Shown here in pieces: positions 50,701-60,958 of a DNA stretch of 64,000 nucleotides. Within the stretch, counting starts at the first letter, position 1. Each line of letters opens with the position of its first letter. The notes beneath the pieces were generated by a model, which saw nothing but the letters and a program-made list of their open reading frames with translations, was not told the DNA's origin and did not search any database. Origin of the DNA: Promerops cafer (taxonomy: Eukaryota > Chordata > Aves > Passeriformes > Nectariniidae); assembly GCA_013398275.1 (NCBI GenBank), contig VZSE01006253.1:186001-250000 (forward strand). The letters are read 5' to 3'. Made by a program: the position numbers and the translations under genes.

Positions 50701-51144
50701 GAGCTATTGCAGTATAAAACTCTAGAAAAGCTGTGATTAATCAGGTGTAGGTCCCTGTGGCATGTAACTATATTATTTGCATAAATAGAGGCATGGGTAT
50801 TCAAAATCATGGCTCAAGAAAAGAGGTGAGACCACTGAAGGAAGAAAGTTGCAATTTAGCCCCAAAACGATCATTTCCCCCTAAACAGAGCTCAAGAGAA
50901 GACTGCATGCTTCTGTGGATGCTGCAATGCTTTTCTGTTTGTAATATCACTATGTAAAGATCAGACACAAGCATTTCGATGTAAAGAAAGAGAAGAGAAA
51001 GAAATGGGGAGGATAAAGAAGAAGGAGGAGGGGGAGGAGAAAATGAAGAAATTTAGCAATAGAAAAGTGAATCTGCACTGTAATTCCACCAACCCACCGG
51101 ATTTTCATAAACATTATTTATTTTTTGCAATGTTATCCACTTAC

Positions 51145-51378
51145 CAACATCAGGATCAGTTGCTTGGACTCTTGTTAACAAAGCTTTAGTGGCTGTGTTC
51201 TCATAGACACAAGCAGTGTAGTGGTCAGATGAAAACACTGGTGGATTATCATTAACATCTTCTAAAATAAGATGAATTTCTGACTGGCAAAACTTGCCAC
51301 CACCATCAGTGGCTCGGGCAACCAAGTTGTATGCAGGGATTTTCTCTCGGTCGAGAGGGGCCAAAGATTTCAGCTCAC
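51145..51378 (-). CDS. FAT3: FAT3 exon, end of one cadherin repeat and start of the next
   Basis: The 234 nt exon follows acceptor tttcag and ends at donor gtaagt, phase 1 in and out. It reads GELKSLAPLDREKIPAYNL, then ATDGGGKFCQSEIHLILEDVNDNPPVF. After this canonical linker it opens the next repeat with SSDHYTACVYENTATKALL and RVQATDPDVG. The DRE, ATDGG and DVNDNPPVF motifs are calcium-site hallmarks. Phase 1 to phase 1 symmetry means that skipping this exon alone would keep the reading frame, removing a repeat junction of 78 residues. I see no evidence here that this happens. Confidence 0.95.
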
Positions 51379-52216
51379 CTGAAATTATTTAAAAGCAGCA
51401 GCTATCATTATTACTGTAGCAACATCACTAGTTCTAGACAGCCTAAGTGTCTCAAAACCATGTGTTTCACAGGAACAGGAAAGAGAAAACAAAACCAACA
51501 TTGCTTATTGCAATGAATAAATTAAAAACTCACAGCAGTGTCACTACCTCTTTACCCAAGAAAGTGAGGTGCCAGTATGAGTGCAGGGATGACAAGCAAT
51601 TCATGGCGGCTTTACCTATATGAACACCACCACGTTTCTCCAAGTCTGTCTTTCTGTCATTCTCAAGATTTATAGACTCCTTAACACAGAAAGACTTCCT
51701 TTTTAGCAGTACCTGCTGTGATATGACAAAGGGTAATAGTTTTAAATTAAAAGACGGTAGACTGAGACTAGATATAAAAGAAGACATTTTTTATGAATAG
51801 GGTGGTGAAACACAGGCATTGGCCCAGCCCTAGAAACCTTAACTGGATGGGTCTCTGATCAACATGATCTATTTGAAGATGACTGCATATGGCAAGAGGT
51901 TTGGCCTAGATGACTTTCAAAGTTCTCTTCCAGCCCAAAATATCCTGTGCTTCTATGATAAATCTCTCATCTAACTTGAAGTCTGCAGGGACACAAAAGG
52001 ATCGATATCCACTGTTCTGGTTATAACATCCGACCTGGACAACAAAGCCTGGCCCCTCTTTCTCCCTCCTGCCACCACCGTTCAAATGGTCACCCACATC
52101 TGCCAGAACTGGAACAACTGGCTGATAGCCACGTGTAACCTAACTCTAATTAAGGAAACCAGTACCCAGATGTGGAGGGGTTAAGGCTATTCAGAAACAT
52201 TTCGTTGTCTTCTTAC
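51379..52216 (-). other. FAT3: FAT3 intron, 0.84 kb, with a CR1 fragment
   Basis: The intron holds a plus-strand CR1 3' end at about 51795-51960. The remainder shows no identifiable element. Confidence 0.9.
51795..51960 (+). mobile_element. CR1 LINE 3'-end fragment, plus strand
   Basis: The series 'tagggtggtgaaacacaggc', 'attggcccagccctagaaac', 'gtttggcctagatgactttc' and 'cttccagcccaaaatatcct' followed by 'gtgcttctatga' runs in the order of the avian CR1 3' end. It is moderately diverged and antisense to FAT3. Confidence 0.8.
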
Positions 52217-52370
52217 CATTTTCTGGATCTAAGAAAAATTTATTGTTCCCCGAACCATAAAGAGAATAGCGAATTTCACCGTTGGACCCGATGTCAGCAT
52301 CTTTAGCGCTGATTTTGAGAATTACTTTGTTTGGTGGAATGTCTTCAGGAAACAATGCTGTGTATGCAAC
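52217..52370 (-). CDS. FAT3: FAT3 exon, first half of a cadherin repeat
   Basis: The acceptor is ctctag and the donor is gtaaga. The 154 nt start in phase 0 and leave phase 1. The frame reads VAYTALFPEDIPPNKVILKI, then SAKDADIGSNGEIRYSLYGSG and ends with FFLDPENG. This is the N-terminal half of a cadherin repeat: the entry strand, a PED motif that replaces the usual E, and the DAD-x-G-x-NG calcium site. The frame was too short to show up as a long open stretch and was found by walking the intron between the neighbouring exons. Its protein and both splice phases fit exactly between the exons on either side. Confidence 0.93.
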
Positions 52371-53496
52371 CTAGAGTAAAAAAAAAAGACATGTAAGCTA
52401 CGATGTCACAGTATTTTACAGTCTTTGAACCACCTTTTTTAAAAAACTATTTGTGGTGCATCTTTCTACACAGGAAACAATTTTCCTTTACACAACACAT
52501 TCCTAGAAATTCAAATCACTGTTAAGCTTTGAGGTGTCACAGAAACAATGCCAAATTATGACTGTGAATAGGGCTCATCTTAGGTGCTTAATGCAATATC
52601 ATTTTGTATTTTCTGTTTATTCCATTGACACCTATGAAATGAAAATCCTGATGAGTGTGCTAACAGAAACAATTGTTTTTATCACCTCATCCAGCAGTTT
52701 TGAGGGAAATACAGATCGTGATTCCCCAGAGTGGTAGAGTGGCTCTTGCAATGACAGTAATCCATCAGTGAATGATAATGTAACAATGGGAATTATATGA
52801 GTATGTGCATGCACACTTACGCATACAAATGCACACACACACACACACACACAACACACACATATATATATATATATATATAAATTTTATGTGAGTAGTA
52901 CCATTAAGGAATTCTGGGTTTTATCAAGTCTTTTTTTTCATAAAAAAGAAACCTTTCTATTGCACTAACATCAGTTCCCTGGATTGCCTTTCCACAGAAC
53001 ACAAGACAGCTAGCACTCTGAAAGCTGTGGTCAGGCCACACTGCATGCCTTCCCGACAACAGGACAGCAAGCTACATTCTTCTGCCTTTTCCACTGGATG
53101 TCTGGTATCTGGAAAGTTGAGGAAAGCTGGAGTTAAACTAGACTGATGACATTTACATATGGGTTGTGAAGGGAGAACTCATTCTTTTTTGCAGGGGAGG
53201 AGCAGCTGCCCAATGCCACCTCACAACGCATCATTTGTTGTAAAGCCAACTAAGGCCATTGCATACGAGACTCCTTTGAAAGCTTTATGAGATCATTGTC
53301 CTTCAATCTTGACTTCACAGGAATGCTTTATCCTGCTTCTCTCTCAGATCACGGCAGATTCTTCAACTAAGACTATAAGGATGAAAATCAGCATTGCCTA
53401 TGAATACTTTGAATACTTGCAAACAGCAAGAGACACCTGTAGGGAAAGCACTGCTCTCAGCACAGCAGCTGATTGTCATGGGTGGTGTTAACTCAC
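52371..53496 (-). other. FAT3: FAT3 intron, 1.1 kb
   Basis: Contains the CA/TA compound microsatellite at 52832-52882 and otherwise nothing identifiable. Confidence 0.9.
52832..52882. repeat. (CA)n-(TA)n compound microsatellite
   Basis: About 14 CA units with one interruption, directly followed by ten TA units. Confidence 0.97.
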
Positions 53497-53693
53497 CTGT
53501 TCACAAACTGGATTATTATCATTAACATCAGTGACAATCACTTCCACAGCAGCTTGGGTCACAAAGAGGCCATCTGTGGCGGTGATGTTTAGATAATAAA
53601 TGTCTTGCTCTTCCCGATCCAGAGGCCTTTTAACATAAACTTTCCACTCATTCTGAACCAGTCCCAGAGCGAACTTCCCTTTGGGATTCCCTC
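53497..53693 (-). CDS. FAT3: FAT3 exon, end of a cadherin repeat
   Basis: The exon starts after acceptor ttgcag and ends at donor gtgagt. Its length of 197 nt takes up phase 1 from the giant exon and ends in phase 0. It begins with GNPKGKF, followed by VKRPLDREEQDIYYLNITATDG and the linker DVNDNNPVCEQ. It therefore completes the tenth cadherin repeat begun in the giant exon, and its Asp and Asn residues supply calcium ligands at the repeat junction. The frame join gives HITGGNPKGKF, which matches the FAT3 sequence expected from the family. A cysteine replaces the usual Phe after NPV in the linker; I recall the same cysteine in mammalian FAT3, so it is probably ancestral. Confidence 0.95.
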
Positions 53694-54681
53694 CTGCAAT
53701 AAGACAACACACGATGAGCTCTGGTGTCCCTTCAGAGCTCCAGCCTGGTTTAAACACAGACACACATCACTAAGCAGCCATCATTTCTTTCACAGCTTTT
53801 GGTGCTTCCAAACTTGCAGACTCAGGAAATCTGTAATGAAATTACACTCCCCGTGTTTACTGCCCCCCGAATGCCCTGTATGAAAGTGAACCGATAACTT
53901 TCAGTGGAAGAAAAAATCCACTTAGCAAAGCTGAAGATGATCTCTTGTTCAGTTCCCCGTAAGGGTAATCAAATTCAAACTGTGAACAATCAATAGTCTT
54001 CTCAGGCTGGTACAATTGTCTTTCCACTTAGTCTCAGGAGAGGATGTAATACACCGTAGCTCTTGTTACCAAGACAATTTCATTAGCTGTTGATTATGCA
54101 ATCAAGGACTGGAAGTGGGTTCTATTAAGGAATCCTCTAATGAAAGCTTTATCATACAGCTGCGCCATTCTTGTGCTTATTAAAATTCTAGTTTTTAAAA
54201 AAGTTTACATGACACAGGAAGACACATTAGTATTAAACAGTACTAACAAGAGGTCACTTGAGGAACAGTTGGAAGATAAGCAGTACAAATAGATCAAATG
54301 TATCCAAGAATGAAAGTTGGTGAAAGGTGTGCAGGAGATAAAGCAGAAGAGATTTTTACCATGCCATAACACTGACACTGAACCTGGCAATGTCGCTCTT
54401 CCACGTCATTAAATTATCTGGTGACAAAAAGAGGTTGGGAGAGGGAAAGTTTTGGTCCACATCATCCTCAGGAGGAAGGGAAGGGAAGGGGACATGTTGG
54501 GTACAGAAGCATGCAATAATTAAGGCGGGCACAGTTGTTAATGTTTCCAACAGTTATTTACTCTTTTATCTGAAATGGTACAGTCTCCTGCCTGGTCTAT
54601 GAAGAAAACACCTTCAGTCACCCTTCTGTGAGTCTGATCCAAACCTCCTGTCAGACTAGACAGTAAAATCTTTTAAACCAA

Positions 54682-55235
54682 TGTTATGACTTTACTCCGC
54701 TGGTCAGCTCAGCCCCTTTACACCTGCTTGCTCATTTCCTCCCCAGTGGGAATGGGAGGAGAATCTGAAGGGTAAAAGAAAACTCAGGGGTTGAGACAAA
54801 GACAGTTTAATGGGTAAAGCAAAAGCTCTGTGTATAAGTAAAAGAAAGAAGAATTCATGGCAGGTGTTCAGCCATCTCCAGGAAAGCGGGGCTCTGTCAT
54901 CCTGACAGTTACTTGGGAAGATAAATGTCATTAACTCTGAACATCTCCCCTTCCTCCTTCATCCCCCAGCTTTTATATGCTGAGCATGCTGCCATATGGA
55001 GTGGAATATCCCTGTGGTCAGCTGGGATCAGCTACCCCAGCTGTGTCTCCTCCCAGCTCCTTGTGCACCCCCACCCTCCTCACTGGTGGGGTGCGTGAGG
55101 ACCAGAAAAGGCCTTCACTCTGTGTAAGCTCTGCTCAGCAGTGACTAAAACATCCCTGTGACATCACAAATCCAAATCACAGCTCCATAGCAGATTCTAA
55201 TTAGAAAATTAATTCTACCCTAGCCAAAACCAGTT
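54682..55235 (-). mobile_element. Solo LTR of an avian endogenous retrovirus, minus orientation
   Basis: The 0.55 kb block closely resembles, in order, an LTR family common in bird genomes. On the minus strand it reads from a 'ctggttttggctagggtaga' start, through a TATA box (TATAAAA, complement at 54971-54977) and a polyadenylation signal ATTAAA (complement at 54806-54811), to a '...aaagtcataaca' end that gives a plus-strand TGTTATGAC at 54682. The expected terminal CA/TG of the other end is eroded. I see no internal gag, pol or env sequence on either side, so it is a solo LTR left by recombination. It lies in the FAT3 sense. The family name is not certain to me. Confidence 0.8.
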
Positions 55236-57179
55236 AAAAAAAGCCAACTACCCAGTCTTCTGTGACCAGCTTAGTCTGTAAAAAGCTATCTGCACATTTA
55301 ATAATTTAGGATAGAGCACTATAGTCATAGCAAACTCACATGTTACAGAAACTGAGTGAGGATATATTAAAAAGCACCATGATGCTCCACTGGCTGCACT
55401 ATAATTGCAGCTAACCTGCTGCTAGCTCTTTGCCTACTATATTAAGTTTTCTCCTATGGTCTCCATTCAGGAATTCAATCTGAGAACTACTTTCCATGTT
55501 GCTCATGTTTAAAAGTGGTATAAAACTATTAAGGGAATGCTTATGCTTTCTTGTAACACGTTCAAGAATGCCAAACATGCTAGTGTGTATTTGCTTACAA
55601 ATTAATCAGGGTTCTGACATGTGTCATGGGATCTGTACAAGCTGAATGGAAAGACCAGGTTCTTAAACCTTTCCCTGTAGTACTCCCACTGAATGATTGC
55701 GTAAGTAAGTATTAAAAAAAAATCCAAGTGTTGTTATTTGTGTTGACTCTGTTGTCAGGCAATTAGTGTCTCTGATATGTTGCTTCTGTTGTGAAAATTC
55801 TGTCAGCTCTCAGGGACCTTTGAGAACTGAACTTGAACTTAAAACCAATCAAAAAAGTCTAATGCCTATTCCATACCTTCTTTCTACATCAAAAAGCAGG
55901 AAAGAGGTCACAGGCTGTAATCTATGCCTTCTTCATTAGCTACCAGTGACAAGATAGACTGGTTTCTATTTAATATGAAAAGTAAGTCAGTTGAGTTAGG
56001 CTGAGCAAATCTTTCTTGTTAAGAGTCACCATTTGTGCTGGCTGTGACTGTGCCAAAAAAAGCAAGTTGTAATGAATAGGATTTCCAGAAAATTAGTCAG
56101 ATAGGCATTATAATTATAAAAGGCTTTTGAATCATACAGAGCACTAAACTCATGTATCAAATACAGATATTTTCTGTTGATAGAAAACCACCCTTTTTGA
56201 TCACAACACCAAACAGTTTTCCCACTGATTTCTATGACAGTCTGGAATAATCACCAGAGGACACATTGTTTAATCTGTTGTGTCATATAAACACATATTT
56301 CTCCTAAAGAGGGTTACACAGAGTGTTGATGTGTACTACTGGCCAGATCTGAATACAATCCAAGGAAATGAGAATCTGTCCACTCACTTGAGTCTGAATG
56401 TGACTTCAAAGAAGGCAGACCCCTGCTGATTGACATTAAATTCCTTCTATGCAGTTCAACACCAGCATAAAAAAAGCTTAACTCTCCTTTATAAAAGGCT
56501 GTAATCTTGTCATAGTGAGTTTCATGTTGTAAACCATTCATAAAAGAAGTCTTAAATATTCTTATTGTGCTTCATGATATTAATCAGGGCTTTCCTGAAT
56601 ATTAGTCCTTTTGTAAAAGAAAATTATTAACTGTCCTGACCAACTAGGAAGAAATACACTCAAGGTATGGGCATCCCATTGCTAAGAAAAGAGGAAAGGT
56701 AAAATCTAATTAAAATCAGCTGGTAGCTTTTATGGTTAACAGTAACACTACCTTGGAGCAATTTTAAAATCACTGTTGCTTTGTTGCAAATGGAATGGCT
56801 TTTAAATCATACCTAGGAATTTGGCGAATATGTATTAAAAAATGGTCCTTGAGGTCTCTTTTCCCCCCTTTACTCCACTAGAAGAGAATCAATCTGAATG
56901 ACCAAGAAACCTGTGCAATAAGCAGGAATAGTGGTTTATCTGCATGTCTTTTTCATGAGCACTTTTTTTTTTTTTGCTTCTCAGGACTGGCTCTATACTT
57001 TGCTGATGGAAGGAAAAGGTGGACTATAAAGTGTAAGAGAAATAATGAGAAAAAAAAGAAAAAAAGCCAAAACACCAAGAAAATATTCTTTAAAATGGAA
57101 AGGCAAAAAAATCCACACTGTGGCCCAGGAAACCACTTCCTAGTACTTATACATATGTCTTGATGCAGATCTCGTTCTG

Positions 57180-57310
57180 CAGTGATTAATTAACTTTTTC
57201 ACTAATATATGCAAGCAGATTCAGTTTCCTAGGGGCATTCTAATTAATTAGTTTTTCACTCTGAATAATGTAGCTTTTCTAAACGAAAGCCTCCTGACTA
57301 CATGTATTAA
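57180..57310. promoter_or_regulatory. AT-rich block with homeodomain-like sites, candidate conserved element
   Basis: Two palindromic homeodomain-type words, GATTAATTAAC (57184-57194) and TAATTAATTAG (57241-57251), lie 57 bp apart inside unrepetitive sequence. This is the look of many vertebrate conserved noncoding elements near neuronal genes. Composition alone cannot prove this. Confidence 0.25.
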
Positions 57311-58787
57311 TGGATTCTTTAAAATCTTTTGGCAGTTTTCTTATGTTCTACTTTGAATGTCACAACAGTGAAGTGCTAGCTACAAAAAACACTCCAGTAA
57401 CTTTCTAGAAAGGCTTTGAGGCTAGAAGAATCAGCAGTATCTTTTATCTTTTGTTACTTGAAGTTTAAATAATGCTCTCCCTCCCTCCCTAGTCAGCAAA
57501 TAGTACAAAGCCAAATCAAGCTCAAGTTTAAGTAAAGAAAGAAAACAGCCAGATACAAATGAATTGCAGAGACACAGTGATCCAAAATAAACAAATCCTG
57601 ACACACATCATTACTAAAGCACACACAGAGGCCATTATAGCAACTAAAAGGGAATGGAAAACTAGAAGCCAACAGTATCGGTTTTCACTGCAATGTCCCC
57701 ATCTGGGAGGGGGAACAGAATATTTACTAACTTATTTATTTGGCTTCTGTCTTACATTTATGCATTTATTTAGGTACTTTCAAATCCCACTTAGAACTCT
57801 AGGCATTTGCATCACACAAAATCAATAGGTTTATCTTCCACTCCCAATTTAAGATGTTGCATGTTTATTGAGCTTCTGAAATGATAAATCCAATGCTCTT
57901 AGCTTTACTACCATAAAACTGCAGAAACTGTTCTTCATCTGTGAACAAAGGCTTTCTCAAACATTGAAATATCCATTTCTCCAGAATTCTAGTATCTCAA
58001 ATATATGATAAAAACTAATAAAAGCCACACCTTTCTTCATACTGGGCAATCAACCCAGCAAATAACCTACTGTGTACAATATCACTTCTTTCTTCCAAAA
58101 CACACTGTCAATCTTCCATGTATTCAGCTGAACCAAGCTTAAAGACTATTGACTCCCTAGCTTTATGTGCCTGATGAAGCCTAATTAACATCACTGAAGA
58201 ACACAAAACACTTTACTGTACCAATGTCTTGGCAGCTGACATTCAGATTCTGGTGGCTTTTCATGGTTCGCCACTCTTAAATCTCAGTAATATCTGGCTG
58301 GGTGTAGGCTGGCTAGACATCAGAAGAGCCCTGGTTTTAGGCAAACTGCCTCAAATGACATAGGCAATGACTTCAAACGAGCGTTCAAAAGAAAACTACT
58401 GTGCTTCCTAAGTGCATTTGTGTCATCTGTACTTCCTATTGATTTTCTATTACGATTTATGTATAGTGCTTTTACTTTGTGATCATCTCCAGCTGCTATT
58501 GAACTACAAATAACAAAGAGTAAATGCAAAATTTTTTTCCCTCACCATCAAATGCAAATGAAGGTGGATTTGACAATGGCAACTACTTGCCAGTAATCAT
58601 GGAAAACAATCATAAACTGAAGGAATCCAAGCAGAATATTTATTTATCCACCTGAATGTATCTACCCTTTTCCAAGACTGACCAGAAGACTGCAACAGGC
58701 ATTTGTATTTCTCAAAAGGGCACAAAGGACTCTTCAGTGATCACATCTGCCCCAGAATATTTATTTATATTTTAAATAATAATTTCT

Positions 58788-58854
<67 letters not shown>
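58788..58854. repeat. (CTAT)n tetranucleotide microsatellite
   Basis: About 16 perfect tandem copies of a four-base unit. It is expected to be length-polymorphic. Confidence 0.98.
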
Positions 58855-60812
58855 CTTCTATGTGCTACTTTTCTCCAAATGCATTTTCACAATGCTGTTT
58901 TTGGTGGATCCACATGACAGTCTCATAATTTGTTTTCTTCTTCCTTTTTGTTAATGTACCATTTTTACTCAGAGTTTACTGTATTCACGGAAGTTTCTAT
59001 GAATCAAAATGCCTCCAGAAAGCCACAGCTTTTGAATAACCATCTAGCTAATCTGATTCCATGAAATAATCAAGCACACTTCCTGAGATCAACTTGAGGT
59101 AAAGTGTGAATAGACTATTTTGTGAGTGAAACTATATTTTACTGTGTTTTGACATTTTAATCAAAAGAACCTGATTTCTCCTTGTGCCTTTCCCAAGCTC
59201 AAATGATATATTCAAAGGAAGTGGAATTTCTGAGCCCATGTGCCTTAGTAATTGTACAGTAAGAAAGTTTTGGGCTTTGACATATAATGTTTTCAGAAGC
59301 TAACAGAACAGCAAAATATCTGTCATATTTTGAACAGAAAATGACAGAAACTAAGGCACAGAATGATCTATAATTTATGAGTCACATCTGACAGTTGTTA
59401 TTCAAAAGTCCAGTTTTTGCTAAATTAGCAGCACAGGTATGTGAAGGAAAAACACTATGTAACTAAAGGCATAACTCATTATAAGAGATGACTACCAGAT
59501 TTCACAACAAAGCCTATGATCACAGCGCACTTGCATATCTTTGTTACAACCTAAGGGTTTTCCTTTCCCATCGTACTTTCTACACTGGGATCCCCAAACT
59601 CCTTCAAATATCCCAAAATCTCTAGTATGAGGCACTACTGATTTACATATGTGGCAACTGGGCCACCAGCATCTAACGCACCTTGCCCAGAGCCTCTAAA
59701 TCCTGACATTTACACACAGGACACTTACTTTTGCCCCCACTTCTAATATCTTACAGCACATTACACTATAAACACATAGTCTTTGCAAACCTTTTCAACG
59801 AATCCAAAATTTCAAGTTACAATTAATCAATGAATTTCTGGTTGCTTTGAAAACGATGCTACTTGTGATGTGTAACACAGGCAGTCTGTGGCTAACTGGA
59901 GTGTCACACCTCTCCCTACACACCATCCCACAGCCATTTTCATTTTGATAGCTAACAAAGGGGTAGGAGCTTTACCCTCCAGAGCAAAATACACAAACTA
60001 TTTTCCCATTAGTTAAGTAATTTTTGCCCACAGTCTGCTTCCTACATGCAATCTTATATATTTTAACTATCATCCAGTGAGAAAAATGTGAAGTTTTCCA
60101 ATAATTTGGTTATTACTAGGTAATTAATACTAGCTCTTGAATTGCTAAGGTTGGGGGGAGTGAAAAAGTTGTTCCCAAATGAAATCTATTAGACAATGCA
60201 AGATGGAAGGAGAAAAATAACTGCAGCACCCATCACTCATACATACTTACACAAAAGCCAGGCTGAATCTAAGAGGAAAGAATGATAATAAATAATAGGA
60301 AAGAGCAATGTTAACATGCTTTGAAAAACGTATTAGTAATGTAATGAAAATTTCCTTATACTGGACACAACTATGCATGGCAGCTAACCAGTGCTTCTAA
60401 GTATATTACTGTTTCCCTGGCCAGAAATTTGTGCTGATAATAAATGGCATCCCCTCACTCCATAATGTAAAATTCATTCATGCCCCCCCCACTCCCCATT
60501 CCAAATAGTGGTATTTCAAAACAGCTCTGGCATCCACTTTCCTATCTCAAAAAGAAAAATGTTATTTCAAAAGAAATTTAAATGCTTGGAAGTATAAGGA
60601 TTTTCTCTGTAAGAAGAAAGTTTTCCTTTGTTTGAAACATTAAGTCATGATGGTTTTCAAGCTGACATATCAATTATAATGGGTTGATGGCTACAGTACA
60701 TTGCACTGCAGCAAATCAGGAAGCATTCACCTTGGAAAACTGAGAATAACACAGACACAAAGACACACACACATTCCTCTCCCTCTTTTCAGCTTTGCTT
60801 TAAATTCTGTCC

Positions 60813-60829
60813 AAAAAAAAAAAAAAAAA
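60813..60829. repeat. Poly-A run (17 bp)
   Basis: A pure A run in the intron, 130 bp downstream of the giant exon in the sense of the gene. Confidence 0.93.
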
Positions 60830-60958
60830 GAAATGTAATGGACTCATTCACAGTGATAATTTAGCTGAAACCCTGCTAAACATTCACCTAAAACTGGACA
60901 TATGCACAGTTCTTCAGTAAGCTGGTTATGGGAAGAAAGCATGCAAGCTGTTTCTCAC

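Larger units (their letters stand above)
37558..51144 (-). other. FAT3: FAT3 intron, 13.6 kb, CR1-rich
   Basis: The largest intron in the window, within a cadherin repeat. It holds three minus-strand CR1 fragments (41.25-41.78, 43.05-43.43 and 43.86-44.45 kb), one plus-strand CR1 remnant (47.61-47.75 kb), an AT-rich simple tract at about 43428-43500 and a T/G-rich tract at 45305-45447. The rest shows nothing I can identify. Confidence 0.88.
53694..60958 (-). other. FAT3: FAT3 intron, 7.3 kb
   Basis: The intron follows the giant exon. It carries the solo LTR at 54682-55235, an AT-rich block with homeodomain-like motifs at about 57180-57310, the (CTAT)n microsatellite at 58788-58854 and an A17 tract at 60813-60829. 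The rest is ordinary AT-rich DNA. Confidence 0.88.
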
